A stretch of 64,000 nucleotides of DNA from Tremella fuciformis (Eukaryota > Basidiomycota > Tremellomycetes > Tremellales > Tremellaceae). The notes beneath the pieces were generated by a model. It searched no databases. It was given only the letters and a program-made list of their open reading frames with translations, and was not told the origin of the DNA. Both the position numbers and the translations under genes were made by a program. Positions 1-11,491 of the stretch are shown here, in pieces (within the stretch, counting starts at the first letter, position 1; each line of letters begins with the position of its first letter). The stretch spans positions 2,854,501-2,918,500 of the forward strand of contig CP136491.1 in the NCBI GenBank assembly GCA_032768795.1, written 5' to 3'.

Positions 1-3000
1 CCTGATCCTATCCAGCTGTACTGAGACTGGATCGTCCCTCTTGATCTCCTCATCGCTGTCGTGGTCGACCCTACGATAAGGCAACGGAATCTCTCTGGTG
101 ACCCGATAGGCATCGGCGTTACCGAGATGTTCCGTCTCGACACGGAAAAAGTTCCACTGCCATCTGCGGAGCATTTCGGCGAGAGCGAAGAAGAAGCTGC
201 GCGTGCGGGTGTACGAGGCTGAATGGGGTAAATACCAGACCCAGATGAAGCGAACGAGGACGTTGGTGACAATGGCAAAGTAGTAGACCAAGCGGTTCCC
301 GTAGCCGAGATCGGGTCGCAATAAACCAGATTTGGGTCGAAACAGTGACCAGTCGACGATAAGATCCCAGGCCGAGGTATAAGTTGAGGCGATGAAGGCG
401 ACGAAGATCCACACAACAAAGGCTGGGTCTGTGAATCTGGCACCGCGAGATCGCCACAGAGTGAATAAGATGTATTGGCAGATACTGCTGAGATATTTGC
501 CCGCGTTGATGAGATGAATCTTCAGCTTCGAGTCGTGGTAACGCTTAAGGCATTGTATGAATCGAGAGAGCGCCGGTAAACACAGCAGCAAAGCTGATAT
601 CCAGTTTTGTCCAACTCGGCACTGCTGAAATACAGTTGCGGGCCAGTGATGTCCATCTAACGTTGTAAGCTGATTCTCCAGAGGAAGAACCGCTCACATC
701 CGCAGCCCAGCAGGAACAGGGATTGCAAGGTGAACACGAGACTGTTCAGCTCGTCTGCGATAAAGAAAGCGATAAACTGGACGATCAGCTGAGACCGTGC
801 TATGAACTTGAGAAGATTCGCACCTCTACGCGGCTGTAGCCGGGAGTGATCACCCGGAAAAGCACCCTCAAGAACCAAAATCGGGAACGCCGTCTCAGGA
901 CAGGCATCGGATTGGAGAAGAATATGACCACAAATACGAGCCAGATCGCCGGCCAGGATGTAGGATCTATGTTGGATGTTCCCACGCGAGCCATGGTGAA
1001 GAAGAAGCAGTAGCTAAGGGTGAGAAATAGGAAAGCCGGCATTTCCAGATATGAGCGGAAGTCGAGGGTGGGTCTTGATAGTTCCATTACGAACTGTCAT
1101 CAGCACGCTTCTGTCCTTGCGATTAAGCTACGGACCTCATAGTTAATTCGAGCGCTGACCCAAGCATCGAGATTAAGCTCGAAGAGCATGGCGAACAACA
1201 CAGGAAGATACAAGGCACCATACAGATACAGAAGGCCCTCGTAACCTGGCAGCTCCCGGTGAGTGTCCGACTGTTGAGCTGCATGTCAGGGATGAAAGCG
1301 AGACATCCTCGATATCTTACATTGTACCAGCGCAAAGATAGCGGCGGGCAAGCCGAAGCCGATATACAAGCCGGAACGGAAAGTCGATCGGTAATGCTAA
1401 TTGTGAGGCACATCGTGAGCGCGGTACAAGGTGCCTACAGTTTTTCCAGTCGTTTGTTTTCGCAGGTGATCTCGGGCTTTCTTCGTGTCTCCCTTCTCGA
1501 AATGTTCGGAATACAGCTCCTCCACTTGCTTCAACAGATCGTCTATTGTGTCGCTTTTCGAGAAAGATTCGGGTGCGATGCGCTCGTCTGTGTATAGCTC
1601 CATGCAGTGGATCTGAGGTGAGCTTCCATCAGGTGCATTGCGCTTTACGCACCTTGGTAGTCTTTTCAAACTTTTTCAATGCTTTGCGGAAGCCTGTCAG
1701 ATTCATGATCTGTGGATGAGCTTGGATGCTTTCATAACTGAACGGGCACACCCTGTAATTCTTCACCAGCTCCAGCTGCCGATAGAACTCCAGGACGGCT
1801 GCTCTGAGGTCCTTCTTGTACTTCTGATATCGCTCAGGGCTATACGTCCGGTGATCTTTGTCTGCCTCCATGGCCTCTCGTAAAGCTTTGTGCTCTTCGC
1901 TGATCGACAAGCCATTGGAAGTCTTGACTCCCGCTGTCGGCTGTCCATTGTCACCGGGTGGGGTTTTTGCATTGTCTGGCTCTCGGCTGAAGAAAGGCAC
2001 TCGTCTCTGGAGGTTGCCAGCCACGTTGGAGAAGACTTGAGCTGACGCTGTCCCGGGAAGGATCCGCGTGACACGTGTCTCCCATTCTGGCATTCCTTCA
2101 GGATAGATTTCGTGATAGATTCTTCGGTGCTCGGCGAGTTCGCGAAGCTGGTCTCGTAGCTCATGAGCGCGACGAAGAGCGTCCTGAAGACGAGCTTGGT
2201 AGAATGTTTCGACCTTTTCGAGTTCACGATCCAAGAGGTCAAAGAAAGCCCGTTCATCAGGCTCGCAGTGTTCATACAGCTCATCGAATGTCTTTGCTGT
2301 GCGAACGGACAGACGGGGTGAAGGCATGGTCATCGATCCTGCTGGATGAGTGCGGCACCCGTAGCCAGGCAGTATACTAACGGATACTTCGGTTGCCCAG
2401 CTTCGGACTTGGTCCCGAGGCTGAGGGCAAACGTGGGCTGTTCTTGAAGAATCGCGGACTGGCGCCTGGCTTGAGACTAAAAGGTGTCCTCGGACTTCGC
2501 CCAGCCTTGGACTGCGGTCGAGAGCGAGTGCCACCGTCTTCGGCCCGAAGAGGGGCATTCGAGTCTGAAGTCACCATGCCCTTATCACTGACTCGCCCTT
2601 GTGAGCCCTCTGGACTCGCGGGAAGAGAGTCACCCGGATGATGGTCTTCACTGTTGAACGTGACTGTTCCGCCGCGGCCTCGCGCCCGGGAAGGTATCCG
2701 CTGTATGCGCTGGGCTTCGAGCTGGCTTTCGGGATGCTCAGGTACACTGGGCTCCCCCAGATCGAGTGGGGGCGGATTCGCCGCGGTTTTCGGAATCTCA
2801 CGCGGAGTCGAAATAGTCGCGCCATACTGCTGGGGGGCCGAACCAGGCTGCGAGTTAGCTGGTCGTGGGAACGGTATGACTCTGGCTTACGATGCTCGGG
2901 GTAGCCCTATTTGAGGTTCTTCCCTCCCTGGAAGTCATGGATGGTGTCGCTGCTGCAGTCATGGGCGACGTCCGTTTCGGAACGGCCGATGGTCCATGGT

Positions 3001-3216
3001 CAACATCGTCGGAGCTGTCCTGGTCGCCGCTACCCTCCTCTTCGCCTTTCTTCTCCTGCCCCAGACGCCGGGCCACGACCTTGATGGCTTTCTTGCATGC
3101 TCGATAATTGATGTACGCCCGTTTCCATTCCGGCGTCTGATTCTCCTCGAGATATCTTCTTCGTCAGTTCCCGCGAAGCTCATTTGCGGGAGAGGGACTC
3201 GCCTGCCGAACTTCAT
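1..3216 (-). CDS. SYG1: SYG1/XPR1-type phosphate exporter (SPX-EXS), 3' end cut by window
   Basis: Membrane phosphate exporter of the XPR1/SYG1 family. The start at 3216 gives MKFG, and splicing restores the family-typical N terminus (MKFGRYLEENQTPEW, then INYRACKKAIKVVARR). The rest of the SPX domain follows at about 1.7-2.3 kb (LDRELEKVETFY, then LNLTGFRKALKKFEKTTK). Hydrophobic segments span about 0.5-1.5 kb. The EXS domain lies at about 120-400 (SAWDLIVDWSLF, RFIWVWYLP, then RWQWNFFRVETEHLGNADAY). SPX domains bind inositol pyrophosphates and gate phosphate export; that is family knowledge. The first intron appears to use a GC donor (AG/GCGAGT) with branch CTGAC. An acidic Ser/Pro linker interrupts the SPX domain. 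The C-terminal residues run off the window at base 1, so the stop codon is not seen. It is divergent from the G-patch gene. Confidence 0.9.
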
Positions 3217-3537
3217 CTCCTCAGTTGCGCCGCGGCGCTCGATCTGAGTCTCCTAAACAAGCATCATAGATCTTGCACGCGGAGAAGCACCCCTTTCTGC
3301 GCCCCTACTGTCAATGCGAATGATTTGGACGAGACAATCAAGGGTAGATCAAGCTGAAATTCTTAGAGGTCATGATCATGATTCATGATCCTTTGGGCAC
3401 GTTTCCGGGAGGGAGGTCACTTCGCCTTCCTTTCAGGAACGACATGCAAGCGGAGATGACCGCTTCCAGCATTTGCCACCCACACCATTCCCGGGCTGTT
3501 GATGTGGTTCGCATTCGTCGCAATACCCCTCTAAAAG
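3217..3537. other. Divergent intergenic region
   Basis: A 321-bp spacer between the SYG1 start (minus) and the G-patch gene start (plus). It must hold both promoters and 5' leaders. No clear TATA box, repeat or RNA gene is seen. Confidence 0.5.
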
Positions 3538-4818
3538 ATGGGCGAGGAGGGCAGCGAGTCGCATTCGTCTCGGCCCTCGTCGCCCAAGAAATGGCGAGCG
3601 GGTCTTGGACTGCCGCCAGTCGCACACATTCGCTCCACTCCCCCACCGACTCGACGCGCGTCAGAACTTGCTCAAGATGCTCGAGACGCCTTGCTTGATC
3701 AGATACCGAATGACCCGATGGAATGGAGAGATTGGAACATCAATCCTTCCAAGCACGGACCGGCAAGAACAGTCCTACCTCCGGTCTTTGTGCGAGGTCA
3801 AGGCGCTTATGATGAGCTCGGTCGTTCCGCCCTCGAGGGAGTTGACGTGGATATTGATCGAGGACCAGCCGCTGCAGAGGATAGGGAAGGAGGCGAAGGC
3901 ATCGCGGCATGGTACCGCACTCTGTCTACTAGCACGACAAGAGCGCCGTCCCCAAAGATGCCAAGCGGCGGCGACCGTAGCTCAACGTCTCCCACCGAAT
4001 CGAATGCGGGACCCTCGAGGATACGGACCAGCCGATCAGAGCCTATCGACCTGACGGAAACACCGCCATCCAGCCCCGAGCTGCATGCAGAACACACCGC
4101 TGTCGATACAACAGGGCACACCCAGATATCATCGCCCTTTACCCCTCACGCGTCCTCTCAGCCTGAAGCTCTCCGAGTGCACCGCAAAGAATGGTTCATT
4201 CGACGTGCTCTTTTGCGCCAGTCCCAATCAGCTACTCGCGCACCATCATCGGACCGGGCTACACCGCCAACCAGCATATCCTCTCTACTCAACATACAAG
4301 CTCAGCCGAGACTCCATACCCCACGCTATGTTCTCGGTCCCGACAATAAGGGTTACGGTCTTTTGCGCGACTTGGGTTGGGGAGGTGGGGGGCTTGGCCG
4401 GCCGAGCGGCTGGACAGATCCCCCAGCGGTTCCTCCAACGCCTGTCGTCGGTCCAAACGCTACACTCCCCACTCCCACGAAGGACTTTGTGCAAGAAGGC
4501 GTGGTGGATTTGACTCAATCAGACAGTGAAGACGGCAGCCTGGACGAAACAATCTTGCCGGACGGGCCTGGGCGCACTGCACCAGTATCGACGTCTCTGA
4601 AGCTCGATCGTCTCGGTCTGGGTCATCAGAGATCTCAAAGGAACAAGACACAGGTGTCGCACAGCGCAAAGGATATTGGCGACGCTCAGAGGAGGGCCAA
4701 GTTCAGCGCGAAACGCATGGGAGTTGAGCTGGGCAAGGCTGGAAGAATCAGATGGAAGGACAGGGAGAAGCGGGAGCGGGAGGAACGCAGGCGTATAACT
4801 GCAGCACTCAACGCTTAG
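3538..4818 (+). CDS. G-patch domain protein
   Basis: An uninterrupted 426-codon reading frame. The N-terminal two thirds are Ser/Pro/Thr-rich and probably disordered. A G-patch-like core lies at about residues 262-292 (LGPDNKGYGLLRDLGW, then GGGGLGR). It is followed by an acidic stretch (DLTQSDSEDGS) and a very basic C-terminal helix (residues 395-420, KDREKREREERRR). G-patch proteins usually bind RNA and activate DEAH-box helicases in splicing or ribosome biogenesis; the basic tail fits nucleic-acid binding. The G-patch is less glycine-regular than canonical examples, so the exact subfamily (GPANK1-like or a fungal-specific group) is open. No introns are needed, which is unusual here. Confidence 0.7.
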   Translation: MGEEGSESHSSRPSSPKKWRAGLGLPPVAHIRSTPPPTRRASELAQDARDALLDQIPNDPMEWRDWNINPSKHGPARTVLPPVFVRGQGAYDELGRSALEGVDVDIDRGPAAAEDREGGEGIAAWYRTLSTSTTRAPSPKMPSGGDRSSTSPTESNAGPSRIRTSRSEPIDLTETPPSSPELHAEHTAVDTTGHTQISSPFTPHASSQPEALRVHRKEWFIRRALLRQSQSATRAPSSDRATPPTSISSLLNIQAQPRLHTPRYVLGPDNKGYGLLRDLGWGGGGLGRPSGWTDPPAVPPTPVVGPNATLPTPTKDFVQEGVVDLTQSDSEDGSLDETILPDGPGRTAPVSTSLKLDRLGLGHQRSQRNKTQVSHSAKDIGDAQRRAKFSAKRMGVELGKAGRIRWKDREKREREERRRITAALNA

Positions 4819-5293
4819 AGGCCCGGCGAATCTGTTAGAGGCGCAAACAACGCTCACGACAACTTTTTTCACGACTCAGGTCTTCTTGATGCTTACATGA
4901 ATCATCATGAAAACTCAGCTCGACTCCGGCTTTCCGGCTAAATGCGCGACGCAGCGTCAAAACGGGGTTCCAGCTGTCGTGTGACCTGCGGAGCGACGCG
5001 TTACAACGCAGGAGACCCTTTGTTCTGTGGCGAGTTGCTTGCTTCTGGCCAAACTCATGACAAGTCAGGCTTGACAGGACTGGAAGGCTGCACAGCCTCT
5101 CGAAATGCTCGAAGGGCATGAGAAGCGATCTCTCCGCGTTCTCGTCAATCCTGCTTCTTGCGAAGAGTGTACAGACAAAAGGAAGTCTTGCGAGTGGACG
5201 CTGACTTCCTGTCCGCTCTCATCACTGACGAGACAGTGTACCCCGCCGCCGCACTAGGTCATACTAGGTACTCTTGTCACCTGCAAGTACAAC
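4819..5293. other. Intergenic, no gene seen
   Basis: 475 bp between the G-patch gene and a decayed gene. Open frames here are short and compositionally unconvincing. It holds the 3' flank of the G-patch gene and possibly the relic promoter of the next locus. Confidence 0.4.
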
Positions 5294-6124
5294 ATGTTTC
5301 CCGGCTCTGATGGTCTCCGCATGTCAGCTGAAGAGTTCCAAATGGATATGGCTGCAAGCCCTTTCGAGGCCGTGTACGGTAGACTAGGTCAGTCGTCTCA
5401 TTTGCAAGAGATTCCAGGCCCTCTGACATTAGACCCCACAAACATATTGGCGAGAGATCCGAACTTCTCGCTTGCAAACTTCAGATCCACTCGGCCTGCG
5501 ACGTGCCCAGATGGCAGCCACCAGGATGCCGCTGATACCGTTCCTTCCGGACGGGGAGGGATCGATAGCAATGCCGCCGAGTGGAACACGCTCGAACAAT
5601 AATTCAAGGACAATCTGACCCGCAAAGGCTCGCTCATCTGGGCCGTGTGAGGCACGGCTTTTGACATGTGCTCTGCGGGCTTCTGGGACACAGACAAGGT
5701 CGTCGAGGCCCGGTCGCTCAAGGACGTACACGAGCCTTCTCGCGACACCGGGAACAAGCGCGTGATCGAGGCCAGGCTCCGCCACTACTTGGAGACTCAT
5801 CGGTCACTTCCTCCCCTCCCCACTGGTTCGGACTCTTCAGATCTGCCCAAATCGTTTGGAAGTCTGGCTCTGGGAAGTGATCCTCTCGCGAAATATGAGG
5901 ACGAGGATGGTGAGTCAGATGTTGATCTCGACTCACTTGGCATAGACCCGAATACTCGATCAACCCCCTCGGCTGTCTCGCAATTACCGTGTGGGGGAGC
6001 ACTAAGCGTCCAGTACGACCCACTGGTGAACTTCGAGTTGTTCCCTCATGTCAGATTGTTCACAGGGTATCGATATGCATTCCTCCATTGTGCTCTAAAC
6101 TCACGTCTCGCTGATCACTCGTAA
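5294..6124 (+). pseudogene. Decayed protein-coding gene with two in-frame stops
   Basis: One reading frame stays protein-like across two stop codons: TAA at 5600-5602 and TGA at 5648-5650. It reads from MFPGSDGLRMSAEEFQMDMA through NAAEWNTLEQ, stop, FKDNLTRKGSLIWAV, stop, GTAFDMCSAGFWDTDK. It goes on to VVEARSLKDVHEPSRDTGN, RLRHYLETHRSLPPLPTG and an acidic segment (KYEDEDGESDVDLDSLGID). No splice pair around the stops removes them cleanly, so I read this as a gene inactivated by nonsense mutations. The family is not recognised. Alternatives are stop-codon readthrough, or two unrelated short ORFs that share a frame by chance. Confidence 0.4.
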
Positions 6125-6331
6125 CATTCCATGTCGTCCAAAGTGGACTCTCAGCCAGTCACAGTGGCTTCAATCGACAAGACATGTACTGCCTGAAGAT
6201 CGCTGCTGCTGTGTCCCGCGAGCTGCAGCAAATCACCCGCAGGCTGTACCGTAGAGCATGTACAACATACAGAACGCGCCAATTGCAAGTGTGCAAATGC
6301 CATACGGGATTGCGATCTACACTCTAGATGC

Positions 6332-9014
6332 TCATTTGCTCATGCCTAGGCCATACCCTTTTACCAGACCCTCGCTCGCCCTTCTACGGTAGTAAGTATC
6401 GCCAAGCGGCCCATTAACCCCGAAACCTCGAGCAGACTCCTCGGACTCGCGCCAATTGCCTCCCGCACTGACGGAAGAATCGTTGTCGCTGCTCATCCTC
6501 TTCCCCTCGTTATCACTTGCGCTCCCGCTGGCCTCTCTTAGGCCGGACACTCCCATGAATCCGAGTCCCTGCAGCTGGGCTCGCGATGTTCGGGTCGGAG
6601 TGCCGCGCATCTGAGGGGGTGCCAGGGAGTTCCAGCCTCCTGCTTGAGCTTGTGCGGCAAAGGCCATGCCTAGCGATTCGACGCGGGAGGCGAGCCAACC
6701 GGCAAATGTGGGGGACATACAGAACGAGGCGTAAAAGTCGTTTTCGACTCTCGACTTGGAGGTCAAGCCTTTCGTCTTGAATGCCAGGGGATTCGGCCCG
6801 TGAGTTTTGAGGTGATTTAGGAAAGCTGGCAGGGAGAAGGGTTTGATGAATGCAGTAGTCGAGCCCGTTGACATTCCCGGACTGGACATGAATGACGGAG
6901 CTGGGGAAGGAGCAGGAGAGGGAGATGTCAAGTTCGGTACCAGTGTCTGGAAGTACCGGTTGAGTGGGACGAGCATCTTTTCGGTAAGCTGCTGGAAATG
7001 TGTCCGCAAGGCTTCATTTGCCGAGACGTCGTCAAGTCCGCCCTCGGCCACCAGAATTTCTAAGCGCTTAAGCAGCGCTCGGTCTTTCTGAACACTCCTG
7101 TGCCGCCGGCTAAGGAAGCCGTCAGGCTGTTCAGGGAGATTGCGTGGAGTAGATGTCCCCGGGATTGTGCGATTGCGTGAGCGTGTTGAAGGGACGGAGA
7201 TCACATTTGGCCAGTGCGATGCGGCATTGCGGAAGAATGGATTCTATGATGAGTTGAGGCTGCTTCATCACGAGGGAGACTTACTGTGACGCCCACTACT
7301 ACTCCTGGTTGGGGCTTGTTCGAATTGACAAGTAGAGAAAAGTCATGATCGTGAATGTGGAGGTACGGGCGGAAGTCTCCAGCTGGCGGTATCGGTCGCA
7401 TGAGGTCCCGTAGCCACCACACGATCTCGGAGCATGTCTTCGGGTCCGAGGCAATGACGAGAACGGGTTCCGCCAATACGAGACACTCCCAGATGGACCA
7501 AAGAGCGGGAAGGAATGTCGCAAAGCTAAGGAGAGGGGAGGAGTGAGGCAAGGTCACCAGTAACTACAAATCGTCAACCCCGAAAACCTCAGCGAAGGTT
7601 GACTTACTGGACGGTTGGGAGATGGAGTGCCAAAAAAGTGACCGAGCTGTGGCGACTCCGACAGATCCGGCAGCTTGCTAGTGAGGACATCGGACATGAG
7701 TGGCAAATCAAGGACTGAGCTGGCCACTGGATCTGGCCATGATGCGATTGAATGACAAGCGACTTCTACTGCCGAGTACCCATGTTCGAAGAAGGCCGGT
7801 CCGACTCGTTGTAAAACTGCGAAGAAAAGCCGGGGCCAGGGGAGGTGACTGAGGATGACGAGGGATTTCTGAAAAGTCAGCTACGGCCGTCGTCGAAGAC
7901 ACTCACCTGCATGTAGCCTCTGACGATGTCCCTGTCCTTTCGCTGCTCGAACCACACATAGCCGTACAGCCATTCTCTGCCCCTTTCATCCCAGCGCCTG
8001 TACTCTTCGGCTTTGATCTCTTTGCTTTGCCCAATTGTGCTCAGCACGCGACTATCCGCTGTGTCTTCTGGCATGACGTCTAGACCTGCCATTCGTGCTT
8101 CCACGCTGGCCAGAGTTCTATCCGGCATGGGAGATGGGGGTTCTGGATGTCCGAGAGATTCCGGATCTGGCGGGATATGCCGGATTTTGAAGGAGAACAT
8201 TATGCTGCCTTCCGCGAACAAGGATGTGTCGGGAAAGGAGGAGAATGCACTATATGGTCAGCCTTGTACGCAAGACCGAGTGATCGCCCCACACGTTCTC
8301 TTTCTCGCCTGGTCCCCATCTGCGACCTGCAGCTCTTCGCTCAACCACGGGTCCGCGCTCAAGGTCGAAATTGCAAACGACGACCTCCTTGACCCATCTG
8401 CTCATTCGCCGAGCGGTCTCCTCTAGCAGCAATGGTGGCGGTCTGGGCTCTCCAGGACGCCTGCTCCACCCCAACCTCGCACTGGGATTCCGCGTCGAGG
8501 TCGCTGACATCGGCCCCGGCTTGGAGCCGTTCTCCGCCGAAAGATCCACAGAAGGCAATCGGATGTTGAGGGACCTCGATCGCCCCAATGAGCTACCTGA
8601 GTTTTGTCGACTCCATTTGGTCGGGGTCGCAGGTTCGCTGTCCTCCTCATGCTGAACGGACTGACCATTTATACGCGGTGCGGCAGATGATGGTCTATCC
8701 ACATGTGCTCGAGGTGTGACTGTATCGGTGCTGTCATTGTGGTGTCTATCCAGGGAGACTGAGCTCTCCGTTGAAGAGCTCGGCAGCCCTTCGTTCCGCG
8801 ACCAGAGGGATTTGCCAAGCAGCCTGGGATCATCGCTTCGATGCTTGGGTGTTGAAGTTCTGGAATGCTCGGCAGATGAAGACGGGGATATTGTGTGGTA
8901 GCTTGAAGAAGAAGGAACGGACAGCGAGATGTCGCCGGTGTCCGACTCAAAGTCGGCGACGGACGAGTAGGACATGACGGGTCGAAGACTCGAGTGTACC
9001 GAGCGCAAGATCAC
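6332..9014 (-). CDS. DENN domain protein, DENND6/AVL9-like Rab GEF
   Basis: A multi-exon gene. The first exon encodes a Ser/Thr-rich disordered N terminus of about 200 residues, then the start of the uDENN module (SRWVKEVVVCNFDLERGPVV). Splicing at about 8270/8230 gives ENVAFSSFPDTS, followed by REWLYGYVWFEQRKDRDIVR, the DENN hallmark region (YGYV.F.Q..D...RGY.QKSLV). Later exons encode ILSHLPWPRLFFAVLQ, SIWECLVLAEPVLVIASDP and a C-terminal region ending GLGMSK. The order matches DENND6A/B, GEFs for Rab14-type GTPases in endosomal recycling; GEF activity here is inferred. Start choice: Met at 9014, or the inner Met at 8975 (MSYSSVADFES). It is divergent from THI6. Confidence 0.85.
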
Positions 9015-9417
9015 GTTGTCATGCCAGTCGATGATAATCGCTGGGACAGGAAGTGAAGCGATAGAGCGTTCCTCAGCCTAAGGACGCGTCGGAATGCTCT
9101 GTCGGATGCGTGTTACGCATTGACCTGGGCGAAGCCGGATTCCTTGTGCTTCTATCTCCGTCTCCCCATTCTTACCAACAAACTTCGGCCGGGCTCTGTA
9201 TAGTGTCAGAGGTCGAGGACGACCTTTGCGCGTGCGGGGTTCCCCTTGTTGCAGGCAATAACGATTGAAAGCGATCGAAAGCCGAGTCAAGATGTGACGT
9301 TGTGACGGAGTGGAGGTGTCCACTTCTCGGCACTCCGAGTCTTCTTTCTGCTACTCGTAGCAACAAACTCTTTCAAGCACGACTTTCAACCGTGAGCCTA
9401 CCTCACGAACAAATAAG
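9015..9417. other. Divergent intergenic region DENND6 / THI6
   Basis: About 400 bp upstream of two divergent genes, presumably with both promoters. No TPP-riboswitch-like aptamer was recognised upstream of THI6 or in its introns by eye. No repeat is seen. Confidence 0.4.
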
Positions 9418-11415
9418 ATGGGCAAGGCAGAGGTAGACTACTCTGTCTATCTCGTGACCGGCCGCGAGTTCCTTTCGCCAGGAAAGGATTACTATGAGCT
9501 GCTCGACGAGGCGCTGCAGGGCGGTGTCACCCTTGTCCAGGTGCGCGAGAAGGACGCCGACACGGGCGAGTTCATCGAGGTGGCTCGAAAGACCAAGGAG
9601 GTTGCGGACAAGTACGGGGTGCCCGTGCTCATCAATGACCGCATAGATGTCTGCCTGGCCGTCGGTGAGGGTTCTGATGGGTTCCAGACCGGCGCTGACG
9701 GCACCCAGGTGCTGCCGGTATTCACATTGGCCAGTCCGATTGCCCACTGCCGCTCGCTCGCCAGCTGGTCGGACCAGATGCTATCATCGGTCTCTCCGTC
9801 TCAACGACAGAAGAGGCACGGATTGCAGTAGACCTTGGCGCAGACTACGTCGGCATCGGGCCGGTTTGGGCAACAGGCAGCAAGGACGTGTCCAAAAAGA
9901 CCAAGCTGGCGCCGGAAGGCGTCGGCGCGATACTTGACGTCCTGGCTGGCACAGGTGTGGATGCTGTCGCCATCGGTCAGTCCTGCCCATGATCGGTGCT
10001 CCGGGCTGAGGGATAGGTGGCATTCATCTGCCCAATCTGCCCTTCCTTTTGCATGGCAGTACGGCCCCTGAGTCTCGCAATGCGCTCGCTGGCATCGCGA
10101 TCATATCGGATATCATGGCTTCATCTCAGCCAGCAGAGGCGGCTCGCGGCTTGCGAAAAGTGGTGAACTCGTTCAAGCGATCCCGCAGCAAAGCCGGAAG
10201 GTCAATGGCTTCTTTCGCGCTTACGCCTGACGGCCGAGCGGAGCGTACTGTTCCCGCCCTCCTGGAGAGGGTCGCCGGGCTTATGCAGGTGGTCCGTCAG
10301 AACACCCCTCTGGTGCATCAGGTATGACAACCCCTTGGCCCAAAAGGTTTAAAGCTCAGATAAGATCACCAATAACGTTGTGATCAATGATTCCGCCAAT
10401 GCTACGCTAGCAGTAGGGGCGTCTCCAATCATGGCGACCAATCCGAGAGATGTCAAGGACTTGTCAAAGGCAATTGGGGCACTACTCATCAACTTTGGGT
10501 GAGGCCCGTCGGAATTCTCGGTATCCGACTGATGCCCAGCACCATCACGGATAAAGATGGCATGCTCGTTGCAGGTAAGGGGTTTCGGATGACTTCAGAC
10601 GCTCGCCTAATGTACAGGACGAGAGGCAAACATCAATCGAAAGCCCTTGGTGTTTGATCCGGTCGCTATCGGCGCCACGGCGTTCCGGAGGGAAACGTCT
10701 GCCGGTGAGTATGTTCTTACTTGCCATATGCGTGCCGATGTGCCAGAGCTCCTGTCTACATGGCAGCCTACCGTGATCAAAGGCAATGCAGCAGAGATCG
10801 GGGCGATGGCCAAGTCTACTGAGGTGACAACGCGCGGCGTGGACTCTGCCGGTGGCGGCTTTGAGAATCCGGCCCAGGTAGTGAAAGCCCTAGCGAGAAA
10901 ACGAGGTAAGAAGTCATCATTTCAGTATCAACGGGCTGATTGGAAGCCGCTATTGTCGTACTGACAGGCGTGAGAGACTATATCTCGGACGGTGACATCG
11001 TTTTGCGAGTCTCGAATGGGCATGACTTGGTCAGTGATAGCTGTCAGCGGGTTGAGCGAGCTGATGGGACAGCTAGGCGTCATAACAGGCTCAGGATGCA
11101 TGACTGGAACTTTGGTAGCCACATTCTGCGCGGCCGCTCGCCTGCACCATCTGGCGTCTCATTCGGCGTACGAGGATGAATCAAGCCTTGTACAAGGCGA
11201 CATGCTGCCCGGAGCCTTGGCGGGGTCAGCCATAAACGTCCATTTGTTGCAAACTGACACTCAGCGTGCTTGTCATGACAGTAGCCGCCGAGATCGCTGC
11301 CGCCCGGCCAGACGTTAAGGGCCCCGGCACATTCCGCGCAGCACTGCTCGACGAGCTATACAACTTGACGCCGGAAGTGCTTTCCAAGAGGGCGAATGTA
11401 GAGATCATTGCATAG
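9418..11415 (+). CDS. THI6: Thiamine phosphate synthase / hydroxyethylthiazole kinase (bifunctional)
   Basis: Cytosolic thiamine biosynthesis enzyme that joins HMP-PP with HET-P and also phosphorylates hydroxyethylthiazole. Residues about 1-235 form a ThiE TIM barrel (VSLYLVTGRE-like start, GGVTLVQVREKDADTGEF, VPVLINDRIDVCLAVG, GLSVSTTEEA, ADYVGIGPVWATGSKD, VAIGGIHLPN). Residues about 250-540 form the ThiM kinase (VHQITNNVVINDSANATLAV, INFGTITDKDGM, KPLVFDPVAIGAT, VIKGNAAEI, GVITGSGCMTGTL). About nine introns of 40-50 nt are needed; every junction I checked (for example 9663-9709, 9976-10016 and the 43-nt intron after NGHDL) restores conserved residues. It ends with ANVEIIA and a TAG. The fusion order is the usual fungal THI6 arrangement. 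The stop lies about 80 bp from the stop of the convergent oxygenase gene. Confidence 0.95.
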
Positions 11416-11491
11416 ACCGCAAATACAACGTGGACAATACCGCTTGCTCTCACAAATGCGCATAGCATGAGATCCGTGTCATCACCTTCCG

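Noticed and set aside
9015..9417. TPP riboswitch upstream of THI6
   Set aside because: Fungal TPP switches usually sit in introns or leaders of THI4/NMT1-type genes; no conserved aptamer core (CUGAGA, then later ACC...GA) was found in order here by eye.
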